Below, one piece after another: positions 44,716 to 53,582 of a stretch of DNA of 64,000 bases; position 1 is the first letter of the stretch, and every line of letters begins with the position of its first letter. A program made the position numbers and the translations under genes. The notes beneath the pieces are model-generated. The model made no database searches, was not told where the DNA came from, and saw only the letters and a program-made list of their open reading frames with translations. The stretch is from Alistipes sp. (GTDB lineage: Bacteria; Bacteroidota; Bacteroidia; Bacteroidales; Rikenellaceae): the NCBI RefSeq assembly GCF_020026455.1, contig NZ_JAHHQJ010000004.1, positions 152,786 to 216,785 on the forward strand, given 5' to 3'.

Positions 44716-45812
44716 AGCTTCATGTATCGGTTTTCGGGCAGCTGACGCACGGCCCCCGCCAGCTCCAGCCCTACGAGCAGCGTTGCCAGTTCTCCGGGAT
44801 TCAGCCCCGTCAGTTCGCCGAGCGCTTCGACCGACAGCGGGTCGTCCGTGCGGAAACAGCCCAGCAGTCCCGCTTCGTCGGGCGTCAGCTCCGGGGGCGG
44901 GGGCTTTGCGCGCAGCGTTGCGGGATTCGCCCCGAGATCCCACTGCAGCTCGCCGATCACGTCGTCGGCCGTCAGTACCAGCTGCGCCTTGCGGTTGCGG
45001 ATCAGGTGGTTGGTGCCTGCCGATGCCCGGTCGGTGATGCGTCCCGGCACGGCCATCACCGACCGGTCGTAGGAGTCGGCGCAGTGGGCCGTGAAAAGCG
45101 ACCCGCCGCTGTCGGGCGACTCGACGACGATACACCCCGCGCTCAATCCCGCGATGATGCGGTTACGCGCCAGGTAGAAGTTGCCGTTCTGTTTCGTTTG
45201 CGCATGCAGTTCCGTGACCAGCGCACCTCCGCGGGCGAGGATCTCGCGTGCTACGTTCGCATGCTGGGCGGGCGTCACCCCGGGCAGGGGGTTGGCCACG
45301 ACGGCGACGGTCTGCACCCCGGCTTCGAGAGCCGCGCGGTGCGCCGCAACGTCGATTCCGAAGGCCAGGCCGCTCACGACCGAAAGTCCCGGAATGCGCT
45401 CGGCGAGTCCTCCGACCAGCCGGCTGCAGGCCGCCTGCCCGTATGGGGTCGCCTCACGTGTTCCGACGATGGAGATACAACGGGCCGCGAGGGCTTCGAT
45501 ACGGCCCTTTATGTATAGTACATGGGGATAGTCCGGAATCTCGCGCAGCAGGGGCGGATATTCCGGATCGGTGGAGGCTACGGCCGCAATGTCGTTGCGG
45601 CTGCAGTGGACGAGTTCCTTTTCGGCGGCCGGAAATCCTTTCCGGCGGACGATCTGCTGGGCGGTATCGGGCCTCAGTCCGGCTCTGGCGACGAGTTCAT
45701 CGGCCGAGGCGGCGAAAATGTGCCGCGCATCGCCGAACTGCTCGAGCAGATGCACGGTCCCTTTTATGCCGATGCCCGGAGTCATCTGAAGGGCAATATC
45801 CTCGATGGTCAT
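44712..45812 (-). CDS. dprA: DNA-processing protein DprA
   Basis: 366 residues: an N-terminal helix-hairpin-helix-type domain (about 1-70), the Rossmann-like DprA core with SIVGTREATPYGQAACSRL and VVSGLAFGIDVAAHRAAL, and a C-terminal winged-helix-like tail (about 310-366). DprA loads RecA on incoming single-stranded DNA in natural transformation. No other competence gene is in this window. First gene of the dprA-tatD-sORF-ansA operon. Confidence 0.95.
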   Translation of the reverse strand: MTIEDIALQMTPGIGIKGTVHLLEQFGDARHIFAASADELVARAGLRPDTAQQIVRRKGFPAAEKELVHCSRNDIAAVASTDPEYPPLLREIPDYPHVLYIKGRIEALAARCISIVGTREATPYGQAACSRLVGGLAERIPGLSVVSGLAFGIDVAAHRAALEAGVQTVAVVANPLPGVTPAQHANVAREILARGGALVTELHAQTKQNGNFYLARNRIIAGLSAGCIVVESPDSGGSLFTAHCADSYDRSVMAVPGRITDRASAGTNHLIRNRKAQLVLTADDVIGELQWDLGANPATLRAKPPPPELTPDEAGLLGCFRTDDPLSVEALGELTGLNPGELATLLVGLELAGAVRQLPENRYMKL

Positions 45813-45912
45813 ATCCGCGAATGAGAAAATCGTTGTTGTGGCTGATAAAGGTAGCTGTTTTTGGGAAATAACGGGAATTTATTCGGGAAATAATGCAAAG
45901 TTGGGCAGAAGT

Positions 45913-45943
45913 TTTGCAAAAATCAGAATTGTTCGTATATTTG
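45913..45943 (+). promoter_or_regulatory. Promoter upstream of tRNA-Cys
   Basis: -33 TTTG (45913-45916) and -7 TATATTTG (45936-45943) with 19 bases between. The only rightward product before a terminator is tRNA-Cys, about 130 bases downstream. Confidence 0.75.
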
Positions 45944-46078
45944 CACTCCCGATGCGCTTGAAATTTGGTTTCGAACGATCCCCGGGCCGGACAGATGCTG
46001 TTTTCGGATGAGAGAGGGAGCGGATGGGAAACCGATAAGGTTAGGTTGGTGTAGATAGGGTGTATCGGGAAAAACGAT

Positions 46079-46149
46079 GGTCTGATGGCCGAGTGGCTAG
46101 GCAAAGGTCTGCAAAACCTTGTACAGCGGTTCGAATCCGCTTCAGACCT
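46079..46149 (+). tRNA. tRNA-Cys (anticodon GCA)
   Basis: A 71-base cloverleaf: acceptor stem GGTCTGA with TCAGACC and discriminator T, anticodon stem AAGGT with ACCTT, anticodon GCA at 46111-46113, and a T-arm with GGTTCGAATCC. CCA is not encoded. A terminator hairpin follows five bases later. Confidence 0.97.
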
Positions 46150-46154
46150 CACAG

Positions 46155-46186
46155 AAACCGCGTTGCAGATGCCTGCAGCGCGGTTT
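46155..46186 (+). terminator. Terminator after tRNA-Cys
   Basis: AAACCGCG pairs with CGCGGTTT with an inner TGCAG/CTGCA pairing, then TTCTTTG. Confidence 0.85.
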
Positions 46187-46190
46187 TCTT

Positions 46191-46445
46191 TGTTTCTGTC
46201 GTGCTCTGCACTCCGGTCCTGAATTTGTACGGCTCCTGTTTTGGGAGTCCTGACTGGATCGCTTATCGGGAGTTGCTTCGCTGTTTGTTGTCCCGGTTTT
46301 AAAAATAGGTGGATGAAGATCTTGTCAAGGATGAAACCGAATTGGCCGGTTTCATCTTTGATATTTATAAGCGTTGCACCCCATTGTCCGCACCGTTTTC
46401 CGTGCCTCGCGGTCACGGCAGCAGGCTGAGGGCGGCGGAGGCGTG
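46191..46445. other. Spacer after tRNA-Cys
   Basis: No gene supported. It contains one hairpin (46330-46356), arms GATGAAACCG and CGGTTTCATC with a seven-base loop, which could be a terminator in either direction. Confidence 0.45.
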
Positions 46446-46535
46446 GGCGGCGGGCTGGCGGCGGGGAGTTACCGCTTGATGGAGTGGCGGCGGGCTGGCG
46501 GCGGCTGGCGTCGGGTCGTGGGCGTCGGGTCATGG
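46446..46535. repeat. GC-rich direct repeats downstream of tex
   Basis: The 19-mer GGCGGCGGGCTGGCGGCGG occurs exactly at 46446-46464 and 46486-46504. A 14-base unit GCGTCGGGTCRTGG is tandem at 46508-46521 and 46522-46535. The + strand is G-run rich and may form quadruplexes. It lies beyond the tex stop. Confidence 0.75.
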
Positions 46536-46569
46536 GCGGCGGACTCTGATGATTCTGGCATGGGCGTTT

Positions 46570-48687
46570 CTATCCTTCGCGGCGCATCGTCAGCGAGATG
46601 CGCCCGCGGGTCGTGTCGATGCCCGTCACCCGCACTTCGACGTGCTGCCCCAGGTGCACCACGTCGGTCGGTGAAGCCACATAGCGGTCGGCCAACTGCG
46701 AGATGTGCACCAGTCCGTCCTGCTTGACGCCGATGTCGACGAAGGCCCCGAAAGCCGTGATGTTTGTGACGATACCCGGCAGAAGCATCCCTTCGCGCAG
46801 GTCGCCGATCGTGTGCACGTTGGGGTCGAATGCGAAGACCTGCAGCTGTTCGCGCGGGTCGAGGCCCCGTTTGTCGAGCGCCTCGAGGATGTCCGTCACA
46901 GTCGGCAGACCCACTTCGCCGCTCACATATCGTTCGGCCTTGAGGCTGCTGCGCAGCTGTTTGTCGGCCAGGAGGCGTTCGACCGTCACACCCGCATCGG
47001 CGGCCATCCGCTCGACAATGGCATAGGATTCCGGGTGCACGGCGCTGTTGTCGAGCGGATTCGCTCCTCCCACGACCCGCAGGAATCCGGCCGCCTGCTC
47101 GAAGGCCTTGGCGCCCAGCCGCGGCACTTTGAGAAGTGCCCTGCGGCTTTTGAACGCGCCGTTCGCCGCCCGGTAGTCCACGATGTTCTGCGCCAGTACG
47201 GGGCCTAGCCCCGATATGTAGGTCAGGATGTGTTTCGACGCTGTGTTGATGTTGACGCCGACCCGATTGACACAGCTTTCGACAACCGTCTGGAGACGTG
47301 CCTTGAGTTTCGCCGGGTCGACGCTGTGCTGATACTGGCCCACGCCGATCGACTTGGGTTCGATCTTGACCAGCTCCGAGAGCGGGTCGATCAGGCGGCG
47401 CCCGATGCTTACGGCCCCGCGCACCGTCACGTCGTAGTCCGGGAACTCCTCGCGGGCCGCGGCCGATGCCGAGTAGACCGACGCGCCGTCCTCGCTCACC
47501 ATGAAGATCTCCACGCCTTCCAGCCCCAGCCCGCGGACCAGTTGTTCGGTCTCGCGGCCCGCCGTGCCGTCGCCGATGGCGAATGCCTCGGCCCTGTACC
47601 TGGCGGCCAGCGATTTCAGCGTCTCGGCAGCTTCGCTTTGCCGGCCTTGCGGCGGATGGGGATAGACGGTCGTGTTGTGCAACAGGTTGCCCTGTGCGTC
47701 GAGTGCCACGACCTTGCATCCCGTGCGGAATCCCGGGTCGATGGCCACGACGCGCTTCTGCCCCAGCGGCGAGGAGAGCAGCAGCTGGCGCAGGTTCTCG
47801 GCGAAAACCCGGATGGCTTCGTCGTCGGCCTTCTCCTTGGCCGCCGCGAGCTGTTCGGTTTCGATCGAGGGGCGCATCAGGCGTTTGAACGAGTCGGCGA
47901 CGGCCGCTTCCATCCATGTGCGCGTTGTCGATCCGGGCCGCACGAACAGCCGGCGGAGGTTCTCGATGCAATGTGCGGCATCCACGTCGACCGTGATTTT
48001 CAGAATACCCTCCTCCTCGCCGCGGCGCATGGCCAGAAAACGGTGCGAGGAGATGCTGCGCAGGGGTGTCGCGGCATCGAAATAGTCGGCATATTTCGCC
48101 CCTTCGGTCTCTTTGCCCCTGACGAGTTTCGAATGGACGAGGCCTTCGCGGGCAAAGATGCGGCGCAGCGTGTTGCGGGCGCGCTCGTCTTCCGAGATGC
48201 GCTCGGCGACGATGTCGCACGCTCCGGCGAGGGCCTCCTCCGGAGTCGGGACTTCGGCCGAAACGAACCGCCGGGCCTGTTCGGCGACATTGCGGGACTG
48301 CTGGGCCAGGATCATTTCGGCCAGCGGCTCCAGACCCCGTTCGCGCGCCACGGTGGCCCGCGTGCGGCGTTTGGGCTTGTAGGGCAGGTAGATGTCCTCC
48401 AGCTCCACCGGGTCCCAGCACTCCGCGATGCGTTGGCGGAGGTCCGGGGTCAGCCGTCCCTGCCCCTCGATGGTCGAGAGCACCGTCTGCTTGCGGGCTT
48501 CGAGCTCGGTGAGCCGGTCGAGCCACTCCTTGACGGAGGCGACCTGCACTTCGTCGAGCGAGCCGGTCGCTTCCTTGCGGTAGCGGCTGATAAAGGGGAT
48601 CGTCGCCCCTTCGCGGAGCAGACGCACGGTTCCCTGCACCTGGGGCAGAGGTATTTGCAGTCGTCGGGATATGGTTTGTTCGATCAT
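46570..48687 (-). CDS. tex: Tex-family RNA-binding transcription accessory protein
   Basis: 705 residues from the ATG of MIEQTISRRLQIPLPQVQGT; an upstream frame extension is GC-rich noise. The order is an N-terminal helical Tex domain, a YqgF/RNase H-like domain with VVAIDPGFRTGCKVVALDA, a helix-hairpin-helix pair around VNINTASKHILTYISGLGP, and a C-terminal S1 domain (about 615-700, MLLPGIVTNITAFGAFVDIG). Tex binds nucleic acids and associates with transcribing polymerase. It has a strong leftward promoter of its own. Confidence 0.97.
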   Translation of the reverse strand: MIEQTISRRLQIPLPQVQGTVRLLREGATIPFISRYRKEATGSLDEVQVASVKEWLDRLTELEARKQTVLSTIEGQGRLTPDLRQRIAECWDPVELEDIYLPYKPKRRTRATVARERGLEPLAEMILAQQSRNVAEQARRFVSAEVPTPEEALAGACDIVAERISEDERARNTLRRIFAREGLVHSKLVRGKETEGAKYADYFDAATPLRSISSHRFLAMRRGEEEGILKITVDVDAAHCIENLRRLFVRPGSTTRTWMEAAVADSFKRLMRPSIETEQLAAAKEKADDEAIRVFAENLRQLLLSSPLGQKRVVAIDPGFRTGCKVVALDAQGNLLHNTTVYPHPPQGRQSEAAETLKSLAARYRAEAFAIGDGTAGRETEQLVRGLGLEGVEIFMVSEDGASVYSASAAAREEFPDYDVTVRGAVSIGRRLIDPLSELVKIEPKSIGVGQYQHSVDPAKLKARLQTVVESCVNRVGVNINTASKHILTYISGLGPVLAQNIVDYRAANGAFKSRRALLKVPRLGAKAFEQAAGFLRVVGGANPLDNSAVHPESYAIVERMAADAGVTVERLLADKQLRSSLKAERYVSGEVGLPTVTDILEALDKRGLDPREQLQVFAFDPNVHTIGDLREGMLLPGIVTNITAFGAFVDIGVKQDGLVHISQLADRYVASPTDVVHLGQHVEVRVTGIDTTRGRISLTMRREG

Positions 48688-48707
48688 GTTCGGAAAATGT
48701 TCTGCGG

Positions 48708-48738
48708 CAAAGATAGGAAAAAGCCGCCCGACGGCAAA
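48708..48738 (-). promoter_or_regulatory. tex promoter
   Basis: On the minus strand, -33 TTTG (48735-48738) and -7 TATCTTTG (48708-48715) with 19 bases between, 20 bases upstream of the ATG. Confidence 0.8.
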
Positions 48739-49375
48739 TCCCGGGGAGGCTTTCGCTGCGGAGCGGTCCCTGTTGTCCCTCGGGGTGGAATCCCGGATTC
48801 CGGGGTGTGTGCCGGCAGCGGTGAGGGCGGTGCGCCGGGCGGCCTTGAGGACGGAAGTTGCAGCCGTCCGCTGCGGATCGGCCCGGCCCCGGTTCCCCGC
48901 TCCTGCGGGGCCGATCCGGAGGTCGCGGCAAGGGCGATGATCCGGGCGGATAGGGGTGCAATATGCCGCGGAATGTGTTCGGATTGTAGCCTCTGTGAAA
49001 TTCATGGCGCGAAAAGGGAACCGGAATGGCGTTTTTTTCTTATCTTTCGGGGCTGAATTCGTCTCGCTTCAAAGGAAACAGGCATGAGGGAAAGTGGATT
49101 ATACCGCCGCATGGCGACCGCCTGGATCAACTCTCCGGTCCATGCCGACGAATTCCCGGCCCGGGATCTCTCCCCCGCGGGAATTGCCGCCTCGTCTGTT
49201 GGCAGACGCGCATTTTCCGCTGCCCGGCAGATGCGTCGTGCTGCCGCCGGGAGTTGCTGTTGTGTCCCCTGACCGGTAAAATTCCCCATCCTCGGGAGTG
49301 CCGCCTGTCGTGCGGCATGCTGTCCTTGTCCCGAAAACGAACGACTTGCTTACTATTCACATAACCCTGTTTGCC
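48739..49375. other. Long upstream region of the TonB receptor operon
   Basis: About 640 bases without a supported gene. A near-consensus rightward -7 TATCTTTC (49041-49048) would give a leader of roughly 320 bases. Hairpins possible in the leader include AATTCCCG/CGGGAATT (49151-49185) and CCCGGC/GCCGGG near 49225-49252. It does not clearly match a cobalamin or other riboswitch that I know. Confidence 0.4.
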
Positions 49376-52282
49376 GTGAAGAAATTTTTACTGATGTTTT
49401 TATTGGTCGTCGTCTGCATTCCGCTGGAAGCGCAGACCCAGGCTCCGAAGAAGATCTCCATCGAAGGGACCGTGACGGAGTACGACACGAAGGAGCCGAT
49501 TGCGGGCTGTGTGGTCTCGATCCCGACGCTTGAGCTGTGGGTGGTGACCGATGCCAGGGGGCGGTTCCGGATGCCGTCGGTGACCACCGGCAGCTATACC
49601 ATCGAGGCGAGCTGCCTGGGCTACGAGCCGCTTTCCTACAAGGTGACGGTCAATGCCCCGATCGAGGCGCTCTCGCTGCGCCTCAAGGAGTCGAGCCTGC
49701 TGCTCAACACCGTGACCGTAACGGCCCAGAGGGGCCGCAGCATCAACTCTTCGTCGACGATCGACCGCCAGGCGATGGACCACCTGCAGGCCTCCTCCGT
49801 CAAGGACGTGATGCAGCTGTTGCCGGGAGTGCTGACGTCGAATCCGGAGTTGACGAACTCCGCGTCGAATTTTGTCGGCATCCGCGATCTGCCCAACCCG
49901 ATGACGGACGGCAAGGATGCGAACAGCCTCAATTCCAGTTCGGTGGGAGTCTATGTCGATGGCGCCGTTGTGAATAACAACGCGATGCTGATGGGCGGCA
50001 AGGCGGCCGCTTTCGGGCAGCAGACCGCCCGGGGGATAGACATGCGCACCCTTTCGACCGACAACATCGAGTCGATCGAGGTGATTCGCGGTGTGGCGTC
50101 GGCCCAATACGGCAATATGAGTGCGGGAGCGGTCGTCGTCAAGACCAAGCAGGGGCGCACTCCCTACGAGATCCGGGTGAAGGCCGTGCCGGACACCAAG
50201 GCCGTGTCGCTGACGAAAGGTTATGCCTTGGGGTCCGAAAAGGGCTTCCTCAATGTGTCGATCGACTACGCCAATGCGATGAAAGACATCCGCACGGTGG
50301 AGGAGTCCTATGACCGCGGAACCTTTTCGGTGGGTTATACCAATACCTTCAACCGGGACCGCACGCCGTTTCAGTTCCATGCTAAGGTGAGCGGCTACCT
50401 CTCGCGCGGCACCGCCAAGGCTGATCCGGACAATATCTCGCAGGCCGAGCGCAAGGAGCTCGACGACCGGAACCTGTCGGTCAACCTCAGTGGTTCGTGG
50501 CTGCTCAACAAGTCGTGGATCACGTCGTTGAAATACGTTTTCAACACATCGATGATACGCCAGTACGCCCGGCAGCGGATGGCGCCCGGCGCCCTGGGGG
50601 TCGCCAATCCCGGTGCCCTGGAAAACGGGGAGTATCTGACCGAATTTACCCCGGACAACTACTTGAGCGACATCCGGAATTTGAGCATGGCCTATTACAC
50701 GACAGCCAAAATGGTGGCCGAACTTTCGGGCCGTTACGGCAAGGTCTACAACAAGGCGATGGTCGGCATCGAGTGGAACAATTCGGGCAACACGGGCAAA
50801 GGACAGTACTACGCGGGAGTGCGTCCCCTGTCGTTCCGTCCGGAGCCGTTCAGCGCCATTCCCTTCCTGAATCAAGTGGCTCTCTTCGCCGAGGAAAAGG
50901 CGACGCTGCCGATCGGCAAGACATCGCTTACGCTGCAGGCCGGTGGGCGCTTCACCTGCATGGCGACGGATTGGTTGAACGACCGGTGGGCCGTCGATCC
51001 GCGTTTTAACGCCAAATATACCATCATCGCCAATCGTGCGCCGAAAAAGGTCCGCGAGCTGTCGCTGCGCGGCGGCTGGGGCATTCAGACCACACTGCCG
51101 TCCCTGCGGATGCTCTATCTTTTTCCGGCGTATGTCGACCGGGTTTCGTTCAGCTGGGGCGGAACTTCCGAGGTGGGTCCCGTGGCGGCCTGGACCACGT
51201 TCGTGACCCCGCGGTCCGATCTGATTAACCGCGATCTGAAGATGCAGTACAGCAAGAACTTCGAAGTGGGTCTCGACTTCGATATGTTCGGGATCAAGGG
51301 AGGCATCACCTACTATAACGAAAAGATGCGTAACGGTTATACGCTCCGTATGGTTCCGCAGGTGTTGACCTTCCGGGAGTACGAGACCTATAAGGGGACC
51401 GAAGCCCCGGAGTATATGGACGATCCGAACCGCCCGGGACAACCGGTTCTGGGCGCGGGAGGCGTCCCGCTCGCCTATCGGGACGAGCGCATATTCAATA
51501 CGGCATCCGTCAAAAAGCCGGCCAATGACGGCAAATACGACAAGTGGGGAGTCGAGTACACGTTCGATTTCGGGCAGATTCGCGCGGTGCGGACCTCGGT
51601 TGTCGTCAACGGAGCATACATGACCCTAACGCGGAAGGAGGGAGAGGGCGTGTTGTCGTACGATGCTTATTCCACGGTGAAGGTTCCTTCCGGGGGCAAG
51701 AACATTTACAACCCGTTTCTGGGGGCCTATTTCGGGGGTCCGTCCGTCTCTTCCGGTTCGGTCTACACCCGGTTCAACTCCAATGTGAACCTGATCACGC
51801 ACATTCCGAAGCTGCGTCTGATCGCGACACTGACGGTTCAGTGTGTCTGGCTCAACCGGACCCGGAGTCTCCAGGCCGACGGGGTCTACATCCTCGATGA
51901 GGACGGCAATCCGGTCTACGGCGATTTTTCGCACGGGACGAATGGCAAGACGATCTACCGGGATCCCGATTTCTACATGAATCAGGATGGTCAGCTCCTG
52001 CCCTTCGATCGGGATCTGTACAACGATCCCACCTATGGGGCGGCTTACCGGGAATATCTTCAGACGGGCAACGCGACGACGATGTTCGTCGAAAATTCGT
52101 TCAAACCCTATTTCATGGCCAACCTCCGTGTCACGAAAGAGATCGGACGGATAGCCCAGATCTCCTTCTATGCCAACAACTTTACCAATTCGCACCCGAA
52201 GATGTTGCTGAAGAGTACGGGAACCTACAAGCGTGTCAATACGAACATTTATTTTGGTGCGGAACTGAAACTTAAATTCTAA
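49376..52282 (+). CDS. TonB-dependent outer-membrane receptor
   Basis: 968 residues from a GTG start that opens a signal peptide (about 1-20, ending near PLEAQ); a longer frame to 49298 is not signal-like. A carboxypeptidase-regulatory-like domain (about 26-110, ISIEGTVTEYDTKEPIAG) precedes the plug (about 115-260, VKDVMQLLPGVLTSNPELT and IESIEVIRGVASAQYGNMSAGAVVV) and a 22-stranded barrel to the C-terminus. It imports an unidentified ligand using the ExbB/ExbD system. No SusD homologue is next to it, so it is not a standard Sus pair. Confidence 0.93.
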   Translation: MKKFLLMFLLVVVCIPLEAQTQAPKKISIEGTVTEYDTKEPIAGCVVSIPTLELWVVTDARGRFRMPSVTTGSYTIEASCLGYEPLSYKVTVNAPIEALSLRLKESSLLLNTVTVTAQRGRSINSSSTIDRQAMDHLQASSVKDVMQLLPGVLTSNPELTNSASNFVGIRDLPNPMTDGKDANSLNSSSVGVYVDGAVVNNNAMLMGGKAAAFGQQTARGIDMRTLSTDNIESIEVIRGVASAQYGNMSAGAVVVKTKQGRTPYEIRVKAVPDTKAVSLTKGYALGSEKGFLNVSIDYANAMKDIRTVEESYDRGTFSVGYTNTFNRDRTPFQFHAKVSGYLSRGTAKADPDNISQAERKELDDRNLSVNLSGSWLLNKSWITSLKYVFNTSMIRQYARQRMAPGALGVANPGALENGEYLTEFTPDNYLSDIRNLSMAYYTTAKMVAELSGRYGKVYNKAMVGIEWNNSGNTGKGQYYAGVRPLSFRPEPFSAIPFLNQVALFAEEKATLPIGKTSLTLQAGGRFTCMATDWLNDRWAVDPRFNAKYTIIANRAPKKVRELSLRGGWGIQTTLPSLRMLYLFPAYVDRVSFSWGGTSEVGPVAAWTTFVTPRSDLINRDLKMQYSKNFEVGLDFDMFGIKGGITYYNEKMRNGYTLRMVPQVLTFREYETYKGTEAPEYMDDPNRPGQPVLGAGGVPLAYRDERIFNTASVKKPANDGKYDKWGVEYTFDFGQIRAVRTSVVVNGAYMTLTRKEGEGVLSYDAYSTVKVPSGGKNIYNPFLGAYFGGPSVSSGSVYTRFNSNVNLITHIPKLRLIATLTVQCVWLNRTRSLQADGVYILDEDGNPVYGDFSHGTNGKTIYRDPDFYMNQDGQLLPFDRDLYNDPTYGAAYREYLQTGNATTMFVENSFKPYFMANLRVTKEIGRIAQISFYANNFTNSHPKMLLKSTGTYKRVNTNIYFGAELKLKF

Positions 52283-52295
52283 AGAGTCGCAGAAG

Positions 52296-53570
52296 ATGAA
52301 AAGGATTTTATATTGCCTGATCCCTCTGGCGGCGGCCTTTCTGTTGTGCGGCTGCCTCAAGGATTTGAAAGACGGCGAATTGCTCCATGGCAACAGGGAG
52401 GTGCTCATTTCCATCGATTTGGGCGGAGAACTGGCATCGCTGGACAAGGCGGGATTCAGGGTGACGATGCGCAATACGAAGATCGGGAATACCTATACCG
52501 CCGAAACCGACGGGAGGGGCGAAGTCCGCATTGACGCCGAGTATGGCAATTACAGCGTGATTGTCAGCAAAGTGGCCGACGTGGGCGGAGTCAGCAAGTT
52601 TCTGCACGCTACCCGGGATTTTGTGCTCAACAAGGACGGTCAGTCGGTCGGAACGGAGCATCTTGAGATCAGGGCCACGGCACGCGGGGCGATCATCCTC
52701 AAGGAGGTCTATTTCCACAAGACCATGTCTGCCGACGAGAGTGCGAAATATAATTACGATCAGTATTTTACGCTTTGCAACAATTCGGATGAGGTGCAGT
52801 ATCTCGACGGGGTGGGCGTCGGCTTCCACACCACGTTCAATTCGGGGAAATCGGTCGTCTACAATAAATTCTGGCTGGGAAGCACCAGTACCGAACTCCG
52901 CGACTCGATTCCGGTCAACGCTTTCGGCTTTGTTTTTCCGGGTACGGGCCGCGACCATCCGATCCGGCCGGGCGAAGAGGTTGTGATCGCCCTGAGTGCC
53001 GTCGAACATACGGCGGCCCAGACCAACAGACCGATGAACCTTGCTGCGGAGAATGTCTGGGCGATGTATATCGACCGTTTCGGGTCGGGGGCCGCGGTAA
53101 AGGCCCCGGCTGCGGGCGTTGAACGGCTGGAATGCTTCTGCGAACTGGCATCCGGCAATTCGATCGTCCTTTCCATCAGTTCGCCGGCGATTGTCGTCTA
53201 CCGGCTGCCCGGAGATCCTTATGCCTATGTCCGGGAGGGAGCCGTCAAGGGGCGGCCCTACGGCCAGGTGATGTACCAGCCGGCAAAGTATCAGAGCATG
53301 CCCTCGATCATGGTCCCCAAGGAGTGCATTCTCGACGGTGTGGAGTTCCGCAACAACGACACGCATGTTCCGCGCCTCTGTGCCGACATCAGCCTCCAGC
53401 CCCTGTTTATCACGACGACCTCGTACAGCGGTCAGTCCTATATCCGTCGGGTGGATGCGGCGGCGTCGGCGATCGTCGGCCGCACGGTTTATCAGGATAC
53501 GAACAATTCGGCCGACGACTGGATCTCGCTCGATGAACCGACCCTTTGCACGGAGTACAAAAATCGATAA
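52296..53570 (+). CDS. DUF4876-like surface or periplasmic lipoprotein
   Basis: 424 residues. Lipobox LCGC with acylated Cys20. The region after it resembles a carboxypeptidase-regulatory/Ig-like fold (GFRVTMRNTKIGNTYTAETD), followed by a long beta-rich domain with VYFHKTMSADESAKYNYDQYF and SWISLDEP-type ends. I assign it by memory to the DUF4876 family, whose function is not known. It starts 13 bases after the TonB receptor stop and is probably a binding partner. Confidence 0.8.
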   Translation: MKRILYCLIPLAAAFLLCGCLKDLKDGELLHGNREVLISIDLGGELASLDKAGFRVTMRNTKIGNTYTAETDGRGEVRIDAEYGNYSVIVSKVADVGGVSKFLHATRDFVLNKDGQSVGTEHLEIRATARGAIILKEVYFHKTMSADESAKYNYDQYFTLCNNSDEVQYLDGVGVGFHTTFNSGKSVVYNKFWLGSTSTELRDSIPVNAFGFVFPGTGRDHPIRPGEEVVIALSAVEHTAAQTNRPMNLAAENVWAMYIDRFGSGAAVKAPAAGVERLECFCELASGNSIVLSISSPAIVVYRLPGDPYAYVREGAVKGRPYGQVMYQPAKYQSMPSIMVPKECILDGVEFRNNDTHVPRLCADISLQPLFITTTSYSGQSYIRRVDAAASAIVGRTVYQDTNNSADDWISLDEPTLCTEYKNR

Positions 53571-53582
53571 AACGAAACAGCC

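Noticed and set aside
46469..48961. Long minus-strand frame overlapping tex in another phase
   Set aside because: Arg/Gly/Pro-rich translation with no domain; tex in the correct phase explains the region.
49041..49370. Cobalamin riboswitch upstream of the TonB receptor
   Set aside because: I looked for the conserved B12-box and GGGAA/GCCACTG core; only loose resemblance was seen, not the required order.
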